From Methylococcaceae bacterium (GTDB lineage Bacteria > Pseudomonadota > Gammaproteobacteria > Methylococcales > Methylomonadaceae): a DNA stretch of 15,222 nucleotides. How positions within the stretch are numbered: the stretch's first letter is position 1; each line of letters starts with the position of its first letter. The position numbers were made by a program, and so were the translations under genes. This document shows, in pieces, positions 8,081-13,623 of the stretch. Below the pieces are notes generated by a model. The model worked only from the letters and a program-made list of their open reading frames with translations. It had not been told where the DNA came from and did no database searches. The stretch spans positions 1 through 15,222 of the forward strand of contig JABFST010000051.1 of the NCBI GenBank assembly GCA_013140465.1, in the 5' to 3' direction.

Positions 8081-8986
8081 ATGAGCAAACGCAAATCCGG
8101 CCTTAACATCCACGGTATTTTACTGTTGGACAAACGTTTGGGCGTGTCTTCCAACCAAGCCTTGCAAGAAGTGCGGCGTTTGTTTAACGCCAACAAGGCC
8201 GGGCATACCGGCAGTTTAGACCCGCTTGCTTCGGGCTTATTGCCTTTGTGTTTTGGTGAAGCAACCAAAGTGTCTGCTTTAATGTTGGACGACGACAAAC
8301 GTTATTTGGTCACGGTGCAATTGGGCGTGATGACTGACACGGGCGATTCCGAAGGGCAGGTGATCGATACCCAGCCCGTACCCGAATTAACACTGGCGCA
8401 AATACACGCGGTATTACAACAGTTTACCGGGCCGATAGCGCAAGTTCCGCCCATGTATTCGGCTTTAAAGCATCAGGGCAAAAAACTTTATGAACTGGCG
8501 CGTGAGGGCATTACGGTAGAGCGCAAAGCCCGGCACATCCATATTTACGACATCAAACTGTTGGCGTTTGCTGATAACCAATTAACGTTGGAAGTGGCTT
8601 GTTCCAAAGGCACTTATATCCGCTCCTTGGCGGAAGATTTGGGTCATGCTTTAGGCACTTGCGGGACAGTGATTGCGTTAAGGCGGTTGGCGGCGGGACA
8701 GTTCGATATCGCTGATGCCCACACAATAGAAGCGTTAAAGGCGATGTCAGAAGATGAACTTCGCGCCTGTTTGCTGCCCGTTGATTGCCCGTTAGGCCCG
8801 TTGCCAGCGGTGTTTTTATCCGAAGCCCAAGCCATCAGTATAAATTATGGTCAGGCGATTGATTTTGCCGATGCCGAACCCGGCACCGTCAGGCTTTACC
8901 ACGATACGGTGTTTTTAGGCTTGGGGGAAAAGCTAATGGATGGTAAAATAGCCCCGAAAAAATTGTTTAATATGAACAACCCATAA
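8081..8986 (+). CDS. truB: tRNA pseudouridine(55) synthase TruB
   Basis: A 301-residue enzyme that converts uridine 55 in the T loop of tRNAs to pseudouridine and also acts as a tRNA chaperone. The signature GHTGSLDPLASGLLP is intact, with catalytic aspartate D47. Other family segments are PPMYSALKHQGKKLYELAREG and CSKGTYIRSLAEDLG, plus a C-terminal PUA-like region ending GKIAPKKLFN. Length matches the family. No Shine-Dalgarno is visible before ATG 8081, where the sequence reads CCTTGTTTTCCACTT. That is unusual for this operon and may reflect the insertion upstream. A GC-rich hairpin begins directly after the stop codon. Confidence 0.97.
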   Translation: MSKRKSGLNIHGILLLDKRLGVSSNQALQEVRRLFNANKAGHTGSLDPLASGLLPLCFGEATKVSALMLDDDKRYLVTVQLGVMTDTGDSEGQVIDTQPVPELTLAQIHAVLQQFTGPIAQVPPMYSALKHQGKKLYELAREGITVERKARHIHIYDIKLLAFADNQLTLEVACSKGTYIRSLAEDLGHALGTCGTVIALRRLAAGQFDIADAHTIEALKAMSEDELRACLLPVDCPLGPLPAVFLSEAQAISINYGQAIDFADAEPGTVRLYHDTVFLGLGEKLMDGKIAPKKLFNMNNP

Positions 8987-9007
8987 GGCCGCACAACAGA
9001 TGCGGCC
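8987..9007 (+). promoter_or_regulatory. GC-rich hairpin directly after truB
   Basis: GGCCGCA (8987–8993) pairs perfectly with TGCGGCC (9001–9007) around a seven-base loop, starting at the first base after the truB stop. There is no T run, so it is more likely an mRNA-stabilising or processing hairpin than an intrinsic terminator. Confidence 0.55.
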
Positions 9008-9017
9008 TGACTACGAA

Positions 9018-9059
9018 TATGGGTTTCTACACCCTAACGTGGAAACCCGTGTACCCATA
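9018..9059 (+). promoter_or_regulatory. rpsO leader with two mutually exclusive hairpins, candidate S15 autoregulatory site
   Basis: Structure A pairs TATGGGT (9018–9024) with ACCCATA (9053–9059), with inner ACAC/GTGT pairs (9029–9032 with 9049–9052). Structure B pairs GGGTTTC (9021–9027) with GAAACCC (9042–9048), with CAC/GTG (9030–9032 with 9039–9041) stacked above it. Both use 9021–9024, so they exclude each other. The element ends 30 bases before the rpsO ribosome site. S15 is known to repress its own mRNA through leader structures of several unrelated shapes. A regulatory role here is inference from pairing and position. Confidence 0.5.
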
Positions 9060-9100
9060 AGCCACAAGGCTTAACTTTTAATAACTCTTAGGGATTTTCA

Positions 9101-9370
9101 ATGCCTTTTACTGCTGAACAAAAAAAAGCGGTTGTCGAAGCTTATCGCCAATCAGAAACCGATACTGGCTCACCTGAAGTGCAAATTGCGCTGTTGACTG
9201 CGCATATCACGCACTTGACCCCACACTTTGCCGCCCACAAAAAAGATAACCATTCCCGTCGTGGTTTGTTGCGTATGGTTAACCAACGCCGTAAGTTGCT
9301 GGATTATTTAAAAAATAAAGACAGCAACCGTTACCGTTCATTGATTGAACGTTTAGGCTTAAGAAAATAA
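9101..9370 (+). CDS. rpsO: 30S ribosomal protein S15 (uS15)
   Basis: An 89-residue primary rRNA-binding protein that binds the three-way junction of 16S rRNA helices 20–22 and helps form the 30S platform and an inter-subunit bridge. The sequence is canonical: [12 protein letters not shown] near the N-terminus, [20 protein letters not shown] with the RNA-binding His-Ser region, and the ending [12 protein letters not shown]. Length is exactly that of the family. AGGGA at 9090–9094, six bases upstream, supports the ATG. Adjacent leader structures suggest autoregulation. It is followed by pnp, as in E. coli and most gammaproteobacteria. Confidence 0.99.
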   Translation: MPFTAEQKKAVVEAYRQSETDTGSPEVQIALLTAHITHLTPHFAAHKKDNHSRRGLLRMVNQRRKLLDYLKNKDSNRYRSLIERLGLRK

Positions 9371-9388
9371 GTCTGCAAAGCTTAACCG

Positions 9389-9406
9389 TAGGCCAGGGAT
9401 GGCCTA
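9389..9406 (+). promoter_or_regulatory. Hairpin between rpsO and pnp
   Basis: TAGGCCA (9389–9395) pairs perfectly with TGGCCTA (9400–9406) around a GGGA tetraloop. No T run follows, so it is a poor terminator. In E. coli the rpsO–pnp spacer carries an RNase III-processed stem through which PNPase controls its own mRNA. This hairpin sits in the equivalent place and may serve a similar role. Confidence 0.55.
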
Positions 9407-9434
9407 AACGTGAACATTAACAAACAGCAATAGT

Positions 9435-9459
9435 TGGGGCTTAAGTGAGTTTAGCCCCA
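9435..9459 (+). promoter_or_regulatory. Second pnp leader hairpin
   Basis: TGGGGC (9435–9440) pairs with GCCCCA (9454–9459). Three further pairs extend inward across a T·T mismatch. It encloses a GTG at 9445 that could be mistaken for the pnp start. It ends 17 bases before the pnp ribosome site and fits a processed or structured leader. Confidence 0.5.
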
Positions 9460-9475
9460 CAAATAACCTCCACGC

Positions 9476-9482
9476 AAAGGAA
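9476..9482 (+). promoter_or_regulatory. Ribosome binding site that fixes the pnp start at GTG 9490
   Basis: AAAGGAA lies seven bases before GTG 9490. No comparable site precedes the in-frame GTG at 9445, and homology with PNPase begins only at [11 protein letters not shown], so this site decides the start. Confidence 0.8.
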
Positions 9483-9489
9483 CCCCATA

Positions 9490-11562
9490 GTGAATCCTAT
9501 CAGGAAAGCATTTCAGTACGGCGAAAGACTCGTTACGCTAGAAACTGGTGAAATAGCCCGTCAAGCCGACGGTGCTGTCATAATCGATGTCGAAGGCACA
9601 TCTCTGTTAGTTACCGTTGTGGCAAAAAAAGAAGCCGCAGGTGGCGATTTTTTTCCATTAACCGTTAATTATCAAGAAAAAGCGTATGCGGCGGGTAAAA
9701 TTCCCGGCGGCTTTTTTAAACGCGAAGGACGGCCCAGCGAACAAGAGACCTTAACCTCCCGTTTGATAGATCGCCCGATACGCCCGCTGTTTCCTGAAGG
9801 TTATACCAACGAAGTGCAAATTATTGCCACCGTTATTTCCTTAAATCCAGAAGTGGATCCTGAAATTCCGGCTTTATTAGGTGCTTCTGCGGCCTTGGCG
9901 GTGTCTGGTTTGCCTTTCAACGGCCCTATCGGCGCAGCTTGCGTTGGTTATCAAGACGGTGCGTATTTATTAAACCCATCACCTGCCGCCTTAAAAGAAT
10001 CACAACTGACTTTAGTGGTTGCAGGTACTTCGCACGCGGTATTAATGGTTGAATCCGAAGCCGCTGGCCTGTCTGAAGAAGTCATGTTAGGCGCGGTGTT
10101 GTTTGGTCATGAACAAATGCAAGCGGCGATTAACGCCATTAACGAATTTGCTGCCGAAGCGGGCAGTGGTGTGGTGGAATGGGTTGCCCCTGAAACCAAT
10201 GCCGAATTGGTAGAACTGGTCACTTCTGCGGTAGCAGAAGACATTAAAGCCGCTTATACCATCGCCGAAAAATTAGTCCGCCAAGAACACCTTAAAGGCA
10301 TACGCAACGCGATTGTTGAAAAACTGTCCGTCAATTATGCTGAAAAAGACATACGCGGCATTATCGAACATTTGGAATACCGCATCGTGCGCAATGCCAT
10401 CCTCAACGAAGGCAAGCGTATTGACGGTCGTCCCTTAGACAAAATCCGTCCTATCTCTATCAGGACTGGCGTATTGCCCAGAACCCACGGTTCCGCCCTG
10501 TTTACGCGCGGCGAAACCCAAGCTTTAGTGGTTGCCACTTTAGGCACCCAACGCGATGCGCAAATCATCGATGCGTTGGCGGGCGAATATAAAGAACCGT
10601 TCATGTTGCATTACAACTTCCCTCCGTTCAGCGTAGGTGAAACGGGTTTTGTCGGCTCGCCAAAACGCCGTGAAATCGGTCATGGACGCTTGGCAAAACG
10701 CGGTGTCGCGGCAGTATTGCCCAATATGGACGAATTCCCCTACACCATCCGTGTGGTTTCTGAAATCACCGAATCCAACGGCTCCAGCTCTATGGCCTCA
10801 GTTTGCGGCAGCAGCTTGGCGTTAATGGATGCGGGCGTGCCTATTTCCGCGCCTGTAGCGGGTATCGCGATGGGTTTGATTAAAGAAGGCGATAGCTTTG
10901 CCGTCTTGTCTGACATCATGGGCGATGAAGATCATCTCGGCGATATGGATTTTAAAGTCGCAGGTTCTGCTGAAGGCATTACCGCCTTGCAAATGGACAT
11001 CAAAATTGATGGCATTACCGCAGAAATCATGAAAACCGCTTTGGAACAAGCTAAACACGGGCGTTTGCACATCTTAGGCGAAATGAATAAAGCCTTAGCC
11101 AGCACCCGTGATGAAATGTCCGATTTTGCCCCTCGCATCATCACTTTCAAAATTGATCCGGCTAAAATCCGTGAAGTTATCGGCAAAGGCGGCGCCACTA
11201 TCCGTAGCATTACCGAACAAACCGGAGCCAGCGTAGATTTGACTGATGACGGTATCGTTAAAGTGGCTTCAGTTGATAAAGCCGCAGGTGAAGAAGCCCG
11301 CCGTTTGATTGAAGAAATCACCGCCGAAGTCGAAGTGGGCAAAACCTACGAAGGCAAAGTGGTCAGATTGATGGACTTCGGTGCATTTGTCACGATTTTG
11401 CCAGGCAAAGATGGTTTGGTGCATATCTCACAAATTTCTGATGAACATGTCGATAAAGTCAGTGACCGCTTAAACGAAGGCGATATAGTCCGCGTTAAAG
11501 TGCTGGAAATTGACCGCCAAGGCCGGGTCAGGCTCAGTATTAAGGAAGTTGATAAAGATTAA
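9490..11562 (+). CDS. pnp: Polyribonucleotide nucleotidyltransferase (PNPase)
   Basis: A 690-residue phosphorolytic 3'-5' exoribonuclease, a core component of RNA decay that forms trimers and can join the RNase E degradosome. Domains in order: first RNase PH-like domain (about 1–215), helical linker, second RNase PH-like domain (about 305–535), KH domain (VIGKGG near 563–568) and S1 domain (about 617–685). The catalytic set is present: D481, D487 and K489 within [15 protein letters not shown] 9490 is preferred over the in-frame GTG 9445 because of the upstream AAAGGAA and the agreement with the family N-terminus. The protein ends soon after the S1 domain and lacks the Ala/Pro/Glu-rich tail of E. 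coli PNPase, which contributes to RNase E binding there. Its leader has two hairpins. Confidence 0.98.
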   Translation: MNPIRKAFQYGERLVTLETGEIARQADGAVIIDVEGTSLLVTVVAKKEAAGGDFFPLTVNYQEKAYAAGKIPGGFFKREGRPSEQETLTSRLIDRPIRPLFPEGYTNEVQIIATVISLNPEVDPEIPALLGASAALAVSGLPFNGPIGAACVGYQDGAYLLNPSPAALKESQLTLVVAGTSHAVLMVESEAAGLSEEVMLGAVLFGHEQMQAAINAINEFAAEAGSGVVEWVAPETNAELVELVTSAVAEDIKAAYTIAEKLVRQEHLKGIRNAIVEKLSVNYAEKDIRGIIEHLEYRIVRNAILNEGKRIDGRPLDKIRPISIRTGVLPRTHGSALFTRGETQALVVATLGTQRDAQIIDALAGEYKEPFMLHYNFPPFSVGETGFVGSPKRREIGHGRLAKRGVAAVLPNMDEFPYTIRVVSEITESNGSSSMASVCGSSLALMDAGVPISAPVAGIAMGLIKEGDSFAVLSDIMGDEDHLGDMDFKVAGSAEGITALQMDIKIDGITAEIMKTALEQAKHGRLHILGEMNKALASTRDEMSDFAPRIITFKIDPAKIREVIGKGGATIRSITEQTGASVDLTDDGIVKVASVDKAAGEEARRLIEEITAEVEVGKTYEGKVVRLMDFGAFVTILPGKDGLVHISQISDEHVDKVSDRLNEGDIVRVKVLEIDRQGRVRLSIKEVDKD

Positions 11563-11587
11563 TCAACGCCTGATTTTGCCGTAAATT

Positions 11588-11619
11588 AAAAAGAGCCTTT
11601 ACGGCTCTTTTTTGTTTTT
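11588..11619 (+). terminator. Strong intrinsic terminator after pnp
   Basis: AAAAAGAGCC (11588–11597) pairs with GGCTCTTTTT (11603–11612) around a five-base loop, and the T-rich tract continues to 11619. It lies 26 bases after the pnp stop and closes the long operon. lysC therefore probably has its own promoter between here and 11665; I could not place one with confidence. Confidence 0.9.
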
Positions 11620-11665
11620 GCCTACAGCGGTTTCAACGCAAGAAATAACATCTATAGGGTTTAAA

Positions 11666-12895
11666 ATGGCACTTTATGTCTATAAGTTTGGCGGCACTTC
11701 GGTGGGTTCAATAGAGCGCATCAAAGGCGTGGCTGAAAAAGTTAAGCAAGCCCATGATTTGGGCGATCAAATAGTCGTTGTGCTATCAGCTATGAGCGGT
11801 GAAACCAACCGCTTGATTGCCTTGGCAAAAGAAATGCAGGTACAGCCGACCGAACGGGAAATGGATGTCCTAATTTCCACAGGCGAACAGGTCACGGTGG
11901 CCTTGCTCAGCATGGCTTTGCACCAATTGGGCTGCGATGCCTGTTCCTATACGGGGGCGCAAGTCAAAATCCTGACCGATAGTGTACACACCAAAGCCCG
12001 CATTTTGCATATTGATGATGCGCCTATCCGCGCCCATTTGGCAGAAGGCAAAGTCGTTGTCGTGGCGGGTTTTCAGGGTGTGGACGAATACGGCAACATC
12101 ACCACCTTGGGGCGCGGCGGTTCAGACACGACTGCGGTGGCTTTAGCGGCGGCCTTAAAGGCTGATGAATGCCATATTTATACCGATGTTGATGGCGTTT
12201 ACACCACTGACCCGCGCGTAGAGCCTAAAGCACGCCGCTTAAACCACATCACCTTTGAAGAAATGCTGGAAATGGCAAGCTTGGGTTCTAAGGTGCTGCA
12301 AATCCGTTCGGTGGAATTTGCCGGAAAATATAATGTGGCGTTACGCGTTTTATCATCATTTAAAGAAGGGTGTGGCACACTCATCACATACGAGGAATCA
12401 CAAATGGAAAGTGCTTTAATTTCGGGCATCGCCTTCAACCGCGACGAAGCCAAATTGACGATTACAGGCGTGCCTGACCTGCCGGGCGTGGCCTTTAAAA
12501 TATTGGGTCCTATTGCTGATGCCAATATTGAAGTGGATATGATCGTACAAAACATCGCTGACGACGCCACTACTGATTTTACCTTTACCGTACACCGTAA
12601 CGACTACCTGCGTGCCAAGGCATTGTTGGAACAAACCTGTGTGGACTTGTCCGCCAGAAATGTGACCGGGGATGACAGCATCGTCAAAGTGTCTATCGTC
12701 GGTGTCGGGATGCGCTCACATGCTGGCATAGCCAGCACTATGTTTAAGACCTTGGCGGAAGAAAACATTAATATCCGCATGATTTCAACCTCAGAAATTA
12801 AAATCTCTGTGGTGGTGGATGAAAAATATTTGGAGCTTGCGGTACGCGCACTCCATGCCGCCTTTGAGTTGGATAAAGTACCCGCCAACGCGTAA
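11666..12895 (+). CDS. lysC: Aspartate kinase (aspartokinase alpha subunit), lysine-sensitive type expected
   Basis: A 409-residue enzyme that phosphorylates aspartate with ATP, the first step toward lysine, threonine, methionine and diaminopimelate. The kinase domain (1–245) shows KFGGTSVG (7–14), LISTGEQV, GRGGSDTTA (149–157) and DVDGVYTTDPR (174–184). Two ACT domains follow, one from about 265 (GVPDLPGVAFKIL) and one from about 345 (GVGMRSHAGIASTMF). Length fits the monofunctional Pseudomonas/Bacillus II type with ACT-mediated feedback control. I chose ATG 11666 because AGGG (11656–11659) precedes it and the family begins with MALYVYKFGGTS. An upstream in-frame ATG at 11612 lies inside the terminator. 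A separate beta subunit probably starts inside the gene. Confidence 0.96.
   Translation: MALYVYKFGGTSVGSIERIKGVAEKVKQAHDLGDQIVVVLSAMSGETNRLIALAKEMQVQPTEREMDVLISTGEQVTVALLSMALHQLGCDACSYTGAQVKILTDSVHTKARILHIDDAPIRAHLAEGKVVVVAGFQGVDEYGNITTLGRGGSDTTAVALAAALKADECHIYTDVDGVYTTDPRVEPKARRLNHITFEEMLEMASLGSKVLQIRSVEFAGKYNVALRVLSSFKEGCGTLITYEESQMESALISGIAFNRDEAKLTITGVPDLPGVAFKILGPIADANIEVDMIVQNIADDATTDFTFTVHRNDYLRAKALLEQTCVDLSARNVTGDDSIVKVSIVGVGMRSHAGIASTMFKTLAEENINIRMISTSEIKISVVVDEKYLELAVRALHAAFELDKVPANA
12392..12396 (+). promoter_or_regulatory. Internal ribosome binding site within lysC
   Basis: GAGGA lies seven bases before the in-frame ATG 12404 (Met247 of the alpha subunit), at the junction between the kinase and ACT domains. 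Its quality equals or exceeds that of the site before the full-length start. Confidence 0.6.
12404..12895 (+). CDS. Putative aspartokinase beta subunit from an internal in-frame start
   Basis: The ATG at 12404 is in frame with lysC and would give a 163-residue protein made only of the two ACT domains, starting MESALISGIAF. In Bacillus, Corynebacterium and some proteobacteria the same gene yields alpha (kinase plus ACT) and beta (ACT only) chains, which assemble as alpha2beta2 and bind the feedback inhibitor at their interface. The start falls at the expected boundary, the product has the expected size, and GAGGA stands seven bases upstream. It is seen from sequence only; translation from this codon is inferred. 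Confidence 0.6.
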   Translation: MESALISGIAFNRDEAKLTITGVPDLPGVAFKILGPIADANIEVDMIVQNIADDATTDFTFTVHRNDYLRAKALLEQTCVDLSARNVTGDDSIVKVSIVGVGMRSHAGIASTMFKTLAEENINIRMISTSEIKISVVVDEKYLELAVRALHAAFELDKVPANA

Positions 12896-12904
12896 ACAAC
12901 AGAC

Positions 12905-12934
12905 GTGTAGGGGCGAATTGATTCGCCCCTACAC
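12905..12934. repeat. Perfect 14-bp palindrome (REP/MITE-like) between convergent genes
   Basis: GTGTAGGGGCGAAT (12905–12918) is followed by TG and its exact complement ATTCGCCCCTACAC (12921–12934). Elements beginning TGTAGGGGCGAAT are, from general knowledge, dispersed in many bacterial genomes. It lies 9 bases after lysC and 20 bases from the stop of the minus-strand PEP-CTERM gene, so it could also end transcription or protect 3' ends from both sides. Neither strand has a T run after the stem. Confidence 0.75.
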
Positions 12935-12954
12935 ATGCTAGTGTAGCCAGATAA

Positions 12955-13545
12955 TTAACAACCGTGCGCCAATACCACTAGGGCTTTGCGCTGTTTCACA
13001 CCCGCCATAAGCATCATCGCCAAGCTCATCAACACCAAGCTTGAAGGTTCAGCCACCGCGTTTACGGTCACGCTACCCGGCAACGTCGCATAGTTTAAGG
13101 TCGCCGCATTTAAGCCCGTTACATCGTGGTAAGAATAGCTCAGTGCCGAGGTGCCTGTGCTTAAAGTGTTAAACACCATTGTTGCCAACGTAAAACTATT
13201 GCCTTGGCTGCTTTGTAAAGCGGCATCGCTATCATAAGAGATGCTGTTCCAGCTGATAGTCCCCCCGCCTAAACTGGTCAGAAACGTATCAGAAGACAGG
13301 CCAAAAAACGTACCTCCTGCGTAACTCAAGACCGCATCGTCATAAGAAACGCTGAGGTCGTAAGCCGCGATAATTTCATCTAAGCCCCCGTCCTCTAAAC
13401 CCGTCAGCACCGCAGATACCGTGACGCTGCTGCCTAAGGCCACCGTTTGGGTATTCGCGACAAAAGTCAGGATAGGCGAGGCATAGGCAATGGGCAAGCC
13501 GAAGCCCGCCAGCAGTGCAAAAATAAATAATAGTTTGATTTTCAT
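12955..13545 (-). CDS. Cohesin-domain-like PEP-CTERM exported protein
   Basis: A 196-residue exported protein. Residues 1–22 form a signal peptide (KIK, hydrophobic core, cleavage likely after AYA). Residues about 25–160 are beta-rich and read like a cohesin domain: LTFVANTQTVALGSSVTVSA, then AYDLSVSYDDAVLSYAGGTF. A C-terminal sorting signal follows: AEPSS (165–169), a hydrophobic helix and a basic KQRK cluster. PEP-CTERM proteins are normally processed by an exosortase and retained at the surface or in extracellular polymer. Two oddities: the motif is A-E-P instead of P-E-P, and nine extra residues (ALVVLAHGC) follow the basic cluster. Only a weak purine-rich site (AGAGAA) precedes the start. 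The upstream minus-strand gene ends in a dockerin, the natural partner type of a cohesin. Confidence 0.8.
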   Translation of the reverse strand: MKIKLLFIFALLAGFGLPIAYASPILTFVANTQTVALGSSVTVSAVLTGLEDGGLDEIIAAYDLSVSYDDAVLSYAGGTFFGLSSDTFLTSLGGGTISWNSISYDSDAALQSSQGNSFTLATMVFNTLSTGTSALSYSYHDVTGLNAATLNYATLPGSVTVNAVAEPSSLVLMSLAMMLMAGVKQRKALVVLAHGC

Positions 13546-13573
13546 GAGTGTTCTCTTGGTTAATGCCTGATGC

Positions 13574-13606
13574 GGTCTGGGCGCTTACACAGCAAACGCC
13601 CAGCCG
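13574..13606 (-). promoter_or_regulatory. Hairpin between the dockerin and cohesin-like genes
   Basis: CTGGGCG (13577–13583) pairs with CGCCCAG (13597–13603). CGG/CCG pairs extend it across one bulged T (13576). It occupies the 78-base spacer between the two minus-strand genes, 18 bases after the dockerin gene's stop. Without a T run it is more likely an mRNA stability or partial attenuation element that sets unequal expression of the two genes. Confidence 0.45.
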
Positions 13607-13623
13607 TATGCAGATCGCTTAGG

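Noticed and set aside
11612..11665. N-terminal extension of lysC starting at 11612
   Set aside because: The start lies inside the terminator T tract, and homology begins at ATG 11666, which has its own ribosome site.
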